DNA of 64,000 nucleotides from Thelephora terrestris. Taxonomy: Eukaryota > Basidiomycota > Agaricomycetes > Thelephorales > Thelephoraceae. Position 1 is the first letter of the stretch. Every line of letters starts with the position of its first letter. Below the pieces are notes generated by a model that was not told where the DNA came from, made no database searches, and worked only from the letters and a program-made list of their open reading frames with translations. Below are positions 46,117-56,233 of the stretch, piece after piece. The translations under genes and the position numbers were made by a program. Location: assembly GCA_015956445.1 (NCBI GenBank), contig WIUZ02000007.1, forward strand, positions 372,001-436,000, in the 5' to 3' direction.

Positions 46117-49100
46117 TCACGCGTCTACATCATCCAAAGTATCCGACGTACCCGTGTCTACTACGCCTAATGCAAATTTTTCTACCAAAAAAAAATCTTG
46201 AGTCCCTTCGCCCTGCTCACCGAATGGTATCATAGCTACGACCGAAATAATAGTATTTACACGAACTACAACTAACTCGGACTGTCCATTGTAAGTACAT
46301 ACATTAAGCGCGTTGTTTGAATAAGTTCTGATATTTTCCTCGATTGGGGAATATAGCGAACAGAGGGCGAGGGTTTCGTTGACTCCCTCGGAAGCGATCT
46401 GGAAGTAGAACTGGATTTCCGCTAGGCGAAGGGCTCCTTGATATGAGATCTAAATCAATGTCAGCCGTAAAATTAAGGTTAGACGTAAGAATCAGATCGC
46501 GTACCTTAACGTTGCGATCAGTCCGAGCGCCGTTCGTGGTACGGATAGCCTCCTTCCAAAAGGAACGGGCGATTTGTCCGTTAGGAATCTGGAGTCTTGC
46601 CCATCGGTAGATAGTCTCTCTTGAGGTAGACCTTAAATTAGGGAAAAAAACATCGATTGAATTTTTTTCGGCCGCAGAAAGAGGATAGGGCCGAGTGTCT
46701 TTGGGTCCAAGTAAAATATATCCCGAGCCGAGATCAAGAGAACCCCTCGGATCCTTCTTCACCCGCTCGAGAGACGGCCACATAGAGACCAGGGCGTTGA
46801 CCTCCGCGACCTTTTTGACCTGTTCCGCAAGATTGGCGAAGGGATTTGATGGCTGTTTGATCAGGGAGCCAAATATCCCAATCATCCGTTCCATAGTCCA
46901 CTGAGCCGAAAGCGAAGGTGGTCCGAGGCGAAGGGCCTCGGGAGCGAGGTGTACAAGCGAGTGGACGCACTGCCAGACGAAGTGGAGACGTTCCGTCTTC
47001 CGTCGGTAATAGAGAAGCTCGAACTCGATCACCCACTCGAGAAGGAGTTGGTGGGCGAGTTTGAGCTGTTCCGCCGTAAACTCACGTTGGTACATTATCC
47101 GGATGCCGACCACTAGTTTACAGTAGTGCTTGTAGTATTGTTCCGGGAGTATTTTGTAGAAAAGTCCCGGTCCTAGGCCGTAGAAATACAAGAGCAGCTC
47201 CCAGGCTTTGTATCCGCTTGAGAGTTTTTTGGCGGGATTCCGAGGAGTTCGGTCAAAAGAACGAGGGAAATAGGTGGAGGACGATGCAACGACCTTGCCG
47301 TGAGCCTTCCAGACGTTCCCCTTCAGAACCGCCTGTCAGGGCCACTCTACCCCAACAACTACCAGTGCACTGAGCCGACTCCGCAGAGTACTCACTAGTC
47401 CAACTAGCTTGTGAGAGAACGATCACGTCTCTATTCTTCCGGTAGGTTGTCCGAGGTCACTACAAGTCAGGTCGAAATCCTAAAGAGAAACCCAACCTAA
47501 ACCGTACTTCGTTTGGTTTAACAAACAAGGGTTGATCCCTACAACAGGATTTGATGACTCCACCAGTTGATCGACTGGACGCTCGAGGTGTTCTAATATG
47601 AACGCTGGGGTTCTATAGTTACGAGGCGCAGTTGACGCGCAGAGCGGGAGGGAGAGCAGATGGGGGATGTCTTGGATCAAACAAGAAACTCTGACTTGTC
47701 CTTAACTGCGACTGGGCTGAGAAGGGCAGAGGATTTCCTGAGGTAACAAAACTAAGGTACTACGATACAGCCACAGTTGCTACTTATACTAAAGGAGTGG
47801 CCATGACGTCAATACCCTAATATACCCTTATCAAGTCCAGAACAAAGGGAGATAAGGAGTGTGAGAACGCTAAGTAAGGGAAGCGAACAAAGGTGACGCG
47901 TGGGAGAATAAAGGACAAAGGGCCTTACTAGCGTGTGAAGGATTGCATAAAAGATAAGGAATGTCCGCATGAAACATAGGGGTAAAGATAACACTAGTCC
48001 TAAAAGAAATAGGGGCATGGGTCATGAAAGTTCGTACCTGAATCTAGACCACACCCAAGGGTCAGGTGAGCACCGTCTCTGAGCTTCTGTGATTGGCTAG
48101 AGATCGAAAGAACTCTACACATCCCTTGTTGTCGGTAGGTGGTATGATACCAACGGACGGGCAGTAACCTGGGAGTTGCAACCGTAATCGCTTGATCAGA
48201 CCCAGTCTTGATTAGGCATAGCACCTGGGAATATCGTTCTTCCTAAGTGGCACCAGGGATTATATTCTTCGGCCGCCATTCTCGGCTCGGGCCTACTCTG
48301 CTTCCAAAGCACAACTAGATCAGATAGGGTTACTATCCGATTAGAAGCACAGTGTCCAAATGTTGATACCCCGTGCCCACGTGTGTGTTCCAGGGTCCAG
48401 GGTTGTTCGTAATCGTAAAGTCATGAGGGGTCGTAAAGGGGTTCGTGATGTCATAAAGGGGTCATCAGGGTCTTGAGACCTATTTTTAGTGCGCGCGCGT
48501 TCTAGGCGTTCCGGAACGAAGTTCTTCCAAGGCCGTCCCGCGGGCCGAGGTGTCAGCTTGATGTAGTAAGCCAACGATGATGGTACAGGGGCGGAAGTTG
48601 ATGTGACCCGGACCAATGAGGTTCGTCGAGGTAGGTCACGTGAAGGATCACCGATCTAGGCTATAAGAAGGACGTCTTCTTGGAGCCATCCTTGATCAGC
48701 AACACCAGCAACTTCCCCATCATCTTACCAACATGTCTTTCCCAAACAACCACACCTACAAAGTCGCCAACGGCATTTCCACCATCTCCCGTATCGACCG
48801 TCGTGCTGCCAACCGCAAGACCTACGCTAGTGAGGCGGGGGTTCCATACACCACCGATGAACAGGTGGGGGGGAGCTAGAAATAACTTTTGATGTTACTT
48901 CTAACTCTGTTCCAATAGATTTTGGAGGTCGTCCAGAAGGTGGACGCCGAACGTCTCAGGGAGACGATGCCTCATTTGATGGGGTTGACCTGGGACGATG
49001 AGCTCTGGGTCCGCACGATTATCGCTGAGAAGGTAGCCTTCCGAATGAGGGGTAGGTTCGGGGAGCTGGAGCATCCGATCAAGAAGGAGCTCTGGTACAC

Positions 49101-52100
49101 CCTGCAGAGGGGAATCTACGATCAGGACCTATTGGAGCACGGAGCAACCGTTCCTCGAGCCGTCCGCCAGGCCACTGTTGCCACGTCATTGTTATGGTCG
49201 CTCGTTCGGGAGGGGGAGAGCAAGGTAGGTTCTCCGTTTGAATATTCGAGTATGACTCTCGATTAATCAAACGGCCTAGGTTGAACGTTTGGAGCGCGAG
49301 GTGAAGGAGGCGAAGGCAGACGTCCTTCGTTTGTCGGCGGAGGGTCTTCAGATGAAGGAGACCTTGGCCGCCTTCCAGCAGGGGACAAACGAGGCGTTGG
49401 AGGCAATGGTCGCCAACCATCAAGAGTTGATCGCGGGGTTGAAGGTTCGGGACAACAACATCAAAGGGGCGTTGGCCAGGAGGGATGAAAAGGTAATGCC
49501 TCTTTCATCATTGCTTAAGATGATGGAAGCTGACATTTCCTAGACCGAAGAACTCGAGAACGTGGTGGCTGTGTTGACAGCACAGGTCGAGTCCTTGCAG
49601 GACAAAACCTGCAACTGTAAGGAGGGTCCCAAATTAGTTGGTCAGGGGACCGCCGATGTTCCGTTCGAGTTGGAGTACGCCGACGAAGTGGTACTCCCAT
49701 CGCCTAACCCGTCGTCCTATGCGACGCCTCCGATCGAGAACGCGGTTCCCGTTCCGACTCCAGGTCTGGCTTCCACCTTGGCTGCTTCCGACAAGGAGAA
49801 CTGTGGGCGCTGCGTCTTGCAGCCGATCCATCAGTTGGTGAAGATCGAGGACGAGGTCATGGAGGTTGACCGAGCTGAAGATGCTCCGAGGGTCGCCGAG
49901 GTACGTCCGGTGACTAAGGGGCAACGATGCAAACGCTCTCGACGCCGTCCTGCTCATCGCATGGCTCCATCGGCTAATCCTTATCCTCGACCAGTTGAGT
50001 CGGATGGTGACCAGTCTGGTCGAGGTGGAGGACGAGAGTTCCGCTATCGGGTCCACCGTCCCTACCGACAGGTCGAGTCGGAGATCCAGCTTCGCCACCA
50101 GCTACGACTCGCAAGACAGGATCCCACCCAGGGGTCCGACGAGGGAGACGGAGGGTCGCTTGCCGACTACGTCGATAGTGCTGTCGAGCAGTCACCCAGT
50201 GATGGCGATGTGGGACCAGGTGTTCCAGAGTTCAGTGACATCTGGGAGGCTGATCGGTCCGCTCGAAGGAGTCTCTTCCTATCGGCTTGAACTAGTCGTT
50301 CAGCTGAGTGCCGAAGATGGTGACGCCATGTTCGGGGAAGTCCTAGCGAGGAGGGGCCAGCACTACGATCTCCGGGATGGACGTTTGGTGACCTTCAGGC
50401 CTGCCGTAGATAGAGTCGACTTTTGAGGACGTAGGATAGCACTTGTATAGCTCGTTGTGGATTCGCTGGGAATAGTACGCGCGTGTGTGTGTTTCGAATG
50501 ATTGGTGTGAAGGATAAGGAGCGTGAAGCATTCAAAACATAAGAAGTGGTAAGAAGAGTTCGAAGAAAGAGCGTGTTATAAAAAGTTTAAAAATACCATG
50601 TTCCTGACACCGCCCAGTCCCAGACCTCACAAGAATCATCGCCCTTCCTACAGTTCCCCTTCTCACACCACAACTCGAGCATTAGGCCCGTCAGATTGAT
50701 CACGGGCTGGTGCATAAGATCTCCAGGGAAGCAGGTCGGCAGAGGTAGAATCCGAGGGAGGCCGCCAAAGATGCTTTTCTTCCTGATTCCGGTTTCAAGT
50801 CGGTTAGATTTGTAGTCGGCTTCTGTCGAGGAAGCCATCACTTTCCGGAGATCTCTTCTATAATTTGATGGGTTCGCGTCGGGTAATTTGTTGATGTCGA
50901 TATCTGCGTGATCTGAGGCCGGGTTATCGCAATCCAGGGGACGTAGTAAGGCAGGGTAATAATGAGGACCACCAGGCTTGTTTCGTCCGGCGAGCCCACA
51001 AAACACCCGGCAGCCCTTTTTTCCGTGGTGACCAACAGCGCCGCTCACATCAGCAGCGGCAACGGCATCCATGAGCACGAGAAGAACGTAGATAAAAGAC
51101 TCGAAAGCTGTATTATTGAGGCCGTCCCAGATGTGTAACCCTTCCTTTTGAAGGGCAGAGACGTGTGCCAGACCCGGGAAGAGGAAAGAGTCAAGGTGCT
51201 TGGGATTTTTCGGGCCGGGGATGACACCGCCCGGAAGAATGTGCCGTATCTTGTAACGTTGGTCGGGAGCAAGGTCGAGGATGACCCAGATGTAGATCCA
51301 GCAATCAGATTTTTTATTGCGAAATAATTGCGCGCCGTCCAGAGAAAGTGTGACGACCATATCGTGCTCGTTGATGGTACCTTCCTGCGCGGCCTTGAGA
51401 TAATCCTCGCCGCAGAATATGTCGTCATAGTCAAATTCCTCACCACGGCCAAGCTTCTCCAATAGATCCTGAGTTTTTTTTCGCCGATAGGACATTTTTT
51501 CGGCGGTCTCCGGATTTTTCCAGCAAGCCTGGAGCTGTGGGCCGAGGGGTATCGTCGTGCAGGATTTCAGAGGTACCTTATCTTTTCCGCCAGACGTCTG
51601 GAGTTTCTCTTGGTCGTATCGCGGCTTGCCACATCGAGGACAGTTTTCCAGAGGAGCGAATGGACCCGTGAATGCGGCACAAGAGTCGACACACATGTCG
51701 TGTTTCCAAGTAAGGACCCCAGATAGATTAGATACGAGTCGCTTAACCCGGTCGTAAGATAGCATCCCTGAATCGGGATAACGATCTAGTATGTCTTCAC
51801 GGGCCTCGGTGTAAGCCTTTTGCGATGTGAGGTGGTCCAGGGTCGACATAAAGAACTTGATAGATAACAGGAGATCTTTGTCGTCAGAAGGGGCGAACTT
51901 AGAGTCTTCAGGATTCCGGAGGGACTGGAGCTCAGCCGGAGTGAACTGAGCCTCTAGGGTTGCTTCCCGTACCATCTGGAGGAACGCGAAGTTTTCTTTC
52001 ATGCTATCCAGCGTGATGTGAGAGTCATCTTCATCATCACTGGGAGGAGTTTCGCCGGAATCGCCATCCTGAGGGGGATCGGGACCTGTGTCCAAGCCAG

Positions 52101-52667
52101 AAGGAGGAGGATCAAGGGCTCTGTCATGGGATTCTTCGAGTGGAGGGGAGGGTGGAGGAGGATCTTGGCCAGTATCTTCAATGGGGCGGCTTGAGATCAG
52201 AGGAGGAGGGAGACTCTCGGGCTCAGGCTCAGGCAGAGGAAAAACTGGGCCCGTTTCTGGGGACGTTTCACGCTCAGGAATAACTTCTATAAGAGTCTGA
52301 GTACCCTACATGAATTGTTTTATGAGTATCGTACTTTTGAGGCGCATATATGCAGTGTGGGCGTGCTTACCGAGCCCGACCCCGCGGCTCGCTTAGCTGG
52401 ATGCGGGGTAACTTCGACTTCTTCGACTTCCAGACGACGTCGCTTCCGTGTATTGCTTCTAGGACGAGGGAGAGAGTCCTGGATTGCGGCTATCCTATCA
52501 AATGCTAGGGTCTGTTCGGCCGTGAGGGGGGCGTATTTGGATTTCTTTCCACCAGGGTTATGCCGATACCACGTCCTTTGCGGGACGACCTTTCCTTCAG
52601 GTAAATATTGCGTACACCTTGCACACATACAAGTGAGCCGAGGGGGGTCGGATTTGGGAGGATCCAT
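46117..52667 (-). CDS. Tnp2-family transposase, split by a nested insertion
   Basis: N-terminal exon from 52667 has a Cys motif (CMCARCTQYLPEGKVVPQRT). Exon 2 starts with a Pro/Glu-rich stretch, then the transposase core: DMCVDSCAAFTGPF, ENCPRCGKPRYD, VTLSLDGAQLFRNKKSDCWI, LPGGVIPGPKNPKHLDSF, CRVFCGLAGRNKPGG, LPLPTCFPGDLMHQPVINLT. At a Trp-Ala-Val codon run the frame is interrupted by the insertion 47334-50609 and resumes as LKGNVWKAHGK, then LLYFYGLGPGLFYK, SAQWTMERMIGIFG and a C-terminal VVAMIPF...FFLVEKF segment ending at 46117. Introns lie near 52290-52370 and 46440-46505. Apart from the insertion I see no stop in the exons followed. The insertion should inactivate it unless removed. Confidence 0.82.
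47341..48732. other. Non-coding left part of the nested insertion
   Basis: About 1.4 kb without exons. The last ~100 bp look like a core promoter and 5' leader for the gene at 48733. Confidence 0.45.
48733..50290 (+). CDS. Coiled-coil protein gene carried by the nested insertion
   Basis: Model join(48733..48864,48919..49224,49280..49492,49544..50290); every exon is phase 0 and each intron is ~51-55 nt GT-AG. A TATA-like ctataagaag at 48660 and a C/T-rich leader precede the ATG. Start MSFPNNHTYKVANGISTISR; exon 2 encodes an ordered helical domain (TWDDELWVRTIIAEKVAF); exons 3-4 a long heptad coiled coil (LEREVKEAKADVLRLSAEGL onward) then a Cys pair (CNCKEG), a Pro-rich acidic region and basic RCKRSRRRP. 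Not a recognised gag, polymerase or transposase. A further open frame on the same strand runs to 50426, so the 3' end is not settled. Function unknown. Confidence 0.5.
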
Positions 52668-52910
52668 TGGGGGGAACAGGCCGGATCACGCGTAAGTGCA
52701 AGGTCGTCGGAGGACTTGAGAGAAAAAAACTTGAACAAATTTTACATTGATTCATACGAGCTACGACAACGACGTGGACACATGCTATCTACTCTGTTAA
52801 TCTATGTTGAACTTGACGCGGACTCATTAAGGACTCGCGATCTGGCTTGAGCCGGATCGCGCGGCCTAGACCTTCTCACGTGAGATAGATCCGGCTCGCT
52901 CCGCGTCACT

Positions 52911-52945
52911 CCCGCTAGCTCCTGCTGGATCAAATTCTGTCCGGG
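52911..52945 (-). repeat. Right terminal inverted repeat of Tnp2 transposon
   Basis: 35 bp, perfect match to the reverse complement of 43247-43281. Similarity continues weakly inward (gagcgatcc versus gagcgagcc). Confidence 0.85.
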
Positions 52946-53318
52946 CATGATGAACAGTGCCGATGCCACACTCACAGCAGTGGCAAGAATATTAACGGTA
53001 GTTCTTTCCGCTCGTAACTTAGTTATTGGACGTTGGAATTGAGCCTTTTGAATGTGGTAGCCTCAAGGAGAGGATCCTCAGGTTGATCTTGCACCTAGGC
53101 GTATCAGCAGACGTTCGGGGGCGGGGGAAAAATCAGGCAAAAATCGGGGAAATTTCGGCATTTTCAGGCATCTATGGTACCTTTCCGGACCAAATTTTGC
53201 TCAAACCAGCTCAAACCCCATGCCGGTGCTCAACTCGGACCAAAGGAACGGCCAAGGTGTCCGGACCAGAAGTCTCTGATTTTTGATCATACCTCATAAC
53301 CGATTATCGGGGGTCCTG

Positions 53319-54401
53319 TCCTTCCATCCTCGCAAGCCTTTGCATTTCTCCGATGATATTCCCGCCCGTTTGCGGTTCTATCATTGTGCTGGGGACGGCG
53401 GGTTCGCTGTTGGGATAGCTCCGAATTGGGCATCGGACACACCGTCAATTTCTTCCATTGCGGGCTGTCATATCGCCGATGTCATCGAACTTCTGCCCCA
53501 GCCAGCACGTAGGCGGGTTTCCCTACCCCGGTATGAAGTTCTAGCATGATATGCGCTCAGGACAATGGCATGTACCGACTGTGTTATCAGCCATCTGCTT
53601 CCTGGAGCTGGCCACACCCGGAGAACAGAGTGTTTACCCAAAGTGGGTGAAGGAACATCGAAAACGGTTCCCCGCCCATCCAGTCAATGATTCTCTTTCC
53701 CATCTTTCTTGAGAAGAACTGTTTCAGACTTCAGCTTCATTGACCGCGGTGCTAATAATCATATTAAAAGACGACTAGGAGGCAACCGCAGACGAGGGAG
53801 CGTTCACGAACGCTCGTAGCCCCAACTCTGCGGATTCCCGACATTGACGTCTTTTGCGCTGGGCTCCGAGGACGCGTAGCGGGGTGCCGGTGGAGCGAAC
53901 CCACCACACTCATGATGTGTCGCATTGAGTGCACTATATTGGGTGGATGAGCTGTGTCGTCGGGGGGGACGCGAGAGTTCCATGCGTTGCTCTCCGCTCT
54001 CTGGTGGTTTAGATCCACCTTCGCCGCTTCGGTGTGAAAGTGGGACGATCACAAGTGCCAACACGATGGACCCGCGTCCGACCCCCCAAAGCCATGGCGA
54101 GGAGTGTCTGATCGTAAAAGGTGATTTAGCTTTCTGGGTGTTTCTCAGCATTGGTGGGAAGATTCAAGGAGCCATTTCGAATTGTACAACGTCAGCAGCT
54201 CCGCATATCACCACGTCCACCTGAACCCGATTTTCCGACGGTGGCACAGAGGTGTTCGCAACATTTTACCCTGACGTGGTCAATGAAAATTACGAGTGGT
54301 TTTCAGTAATCCGAGTCCAGTGACAAGCTAACACGCTCTGTGTTTTAAAATAACAACTACAGGTAGGATGCACACGTTTTACCTCATCTTCAGATACAAA
54401 C
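53319..54401. other. Intergenic between transposon nest and transaldolase 3' end
   Basis: No gene recognised. Overlapping short frames at 53764-54224 on both strands show no family motif. Confidence 0.5.
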
Positions 54402-55758
54402 TTAAGCTTCCAATTTCTTCCTCAACAACGCCTTGAGTGTGTTGCCGTCCTCGGCGAATTTTTTGATGCCCTCATGGAGCTTGTCAAACGCCATGGAGTC
54501 CTGGAGAAGGGTCCATCGGAACTCGGGCTCGTTATCAACATAAGAGACCTTGGAGATAGGAGCGGCGGAAGCAGCTGATGTCAAAATGAAATTAGTATCA
54601 CCGAGCGCCAGTAGAGACGGAGACTTACCAGCGGCCGCGTCAAGCTTCTTGGGGACCGGAGAGGCGTCGTTCTTGAGCTCCTCCAAGAGGGCAGGGGAAA
54701 TGGTAAGGAAATCGCAGCCAGCCAAAGCCTTGATCTCTCCGGTCTATGATGAGAAAGTCAGAATATCGCACGGGGATTGGCAATGATCTACAGCGTCATA
54801 CGTTACGGAAAGAAGCACCCATGACGATGGTCCTGTATCCATGCTGCTTGTAGTAGTTGTAGATCTTGCTGACGGATTGAACACCAGGGTCTTCCTCGTT
54901 TTGGTAAGCGGGTCCGGGCTTGTTCTTCTTGTACCAGTCCAGAATACGGCCGACGAAGGGTGAGATGAGAGTAACGCCAGCTTCAGCACAAGCGACAGCC
55001 TGACCGAAACCGAACAAGAGAGTGAGGTTGCAGTGGATCTGGTCGTCACGCTCAAGTTCACGGGCAGCTTGGATGCCTTCCCAGGTGGAGGCGATCTTGA
55101 TCAGAATGCGTTCCTTGGAGATGCCGACGGACTCGTAAAGCTTAATCAAGTGCTTGGCCTACATCGAAGAATGTTTCGTATCACGACGTTGTTGGAGCAG
55201 GGGATAGGGGCAACGTGCGAACCTTAGCCTTAGTGGCTTCTTTGTCGAACGAAAGTCTAGCATCGACCTCCGTGGAAACACGGCCGGGGACGATGGCCAA
55301 AATTTCCTTCCCAAACTCAACAAGCTGTTGATAAACCAATGCCGATCACTTTAGTTCCGAACCACGTTCGTCCGACGTTCCCGTCAATCTCACTCACCAA
55401 ACGATCAATAGCGTTCTCAACCTGAGCGTCGATGTTGCCACCCTTCTCTTTAGCATAGGATACGGCGATATCGATCAACCTAGCGTATCCTGCCTTTCCT
55501 GCAGCAGCGAGGATAAGCGATGGGTTGGTGGTAGCGTCCTGTGATTGCGATATCGTTTAAACTTTGGACCACGGTTTGGAGGGAGTGATACGTACCTGAG
55601 GCTTGTAGGCATCGATACCTGCAGGGGGAGGAAGCAAGGTCGTTGGTGATTAGTAATACATCAAGAAGCAATTGCGAGACGAGCTTACTCTCGAAGTCAC
55701 CAGAGTCGGAGACAACGACGGTGCCGGTGGCCTTTAGGTGATCCAAAGAAGTGGACAT
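54402..55758 (-). CDS. TAL1: Transaldolase
   Basis: Pentose phosphate pathway enzyme that moves a dihydroxyacetone unit from sedoheptulose-7-phosphate to glyceraldehyde-3-phosphate; cytosolic. About seven exons. Readable in order: [93 protein letters not shown] with the Schiff-base lysine, [71 protein letters not shown], and a C-terminus ending LRKKLEA. All joins seen keep frame, so the gene looks intact. Its upstream region forms the edge of the tandem duplication that produced the hydroxylase pair. Confidence 0.93.
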
Positions 55759-56233
55759 TTCGAGGGGTAGAGACTGAAGATATCGAGATCGTGGTGGTTG
55801 AGGAAAAGGAGGAGGTTGAATGGGACAAGTGAGGTATTTGAGGACGGTCGTTGCCGAGAGTGCGCATTTACACTCAGTGTCCCCGGTGAACACCGGAAAT
55901 CTTTCGTCAGCCGTTTTCTCAAGCGCTACACCTTTGTCAATCGTTCGTGTCTTCCGGTATGTGGCCTTATCGCCGCTGGCGAAACTACATCTCTTATTTC
56001 CCTCACGCCTGAGTACACCCATCTCGCTGTGCAGCACCTTCAAGCCTTAACGCCAAGCCAAGGGCTAGCTTAGGGCCAAATACAGTCCAATCTAAGCCCT
56101 TGAATTTGTATATACACTGCTCATCACTGTGCGGCGACACCATGATTACATTCCTATTACCGCGCCTGCTTAAACACCTCCGGAAACCAGCGGCCCGCGA
56201 ACAACCGTCTTCTCACGATCACTCGTCCTAGTA

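Larger units (their letters stand above)
47334..50609. mobile_element. 3.28-kb insertion with TG...CA ends and 5-bp target duplication (LTR-kin-like, unclassified)
   Basis: Ends are TGTCAGG at 47334 and CCTGACA at 50609, flanked by ccgcc on both sides (47329-47333 and 50610-50614). TG...CA with a 5-bp duplication is the integration signature of LTR elements. I find no gag, protease, reverse transcriptase or integrase sequence inside, and did not find an obvious long direct repeat. It may be a large non-autonomous LTR-type element, a solo long terminal repeat carrying a gene, or a DNA element with 7-bp inverted ends. It is the youngest layer of the nest. Confidence 0.6.
43247..52945. mobile_element. 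Tnp2-type (CACTA/CMC-like) DNA transposon, 9.7 kb, two genes
   Basis: Bounded by perfect 35-bp inverted repeats at 43247-43281 and 52911-52945, beginning cccggacagaatttgatcc. The 7-mer catgatg directly flanks both ends (43240-43246 and 52946-52952); since this overlaps a palindrome-like edge, the true target duplication could be 3, 5 or 7 bp. It carries an accessory gene (43651-45964) and a transposase gene (46117-52667), both minus strand. Without the 3.28-kb insertion in the transposase the element is about 6.4 kb. Identical inverted repeats suggest recent arrival. Confidence 0.82.
42787..53318. mobile_element. Outer, older terminal-inverted-repeat DNA element (non-autonomous remnant), host of the nest
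   Basis: Ends CAGGACCCCCGATAAT at 42787-42802 and its reverse complement at 53303-53318, flanked by tccttc on both sides (possible 6-bp target duplication). Inside each end are several copies of a CCGGACCA motif (left near 42829, 42879, 42923, 42957; right near 53194, 53228, 53261). Such subterminal repeats are typical transposase-binding sites. Removing the inner element leaves about 826 bp with no coding capacity, so it is probably a defective DNA transposon. Inverted-repeat identity decays after 16 bp, pointing to greater age than the inner element. Confidence 0.6.

Noticed and set aside
43247-52945. Reading the accessory and transposase genes as host genes
   Set aside because: Both lie between perfect 35-bp inverted repeats and match Tnp2-element content.
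53764-54224. Opposed overlapping frames between the transposon nest and transaldolase
   Set aside because: Open on both strands without motif or splice support; likely chance.
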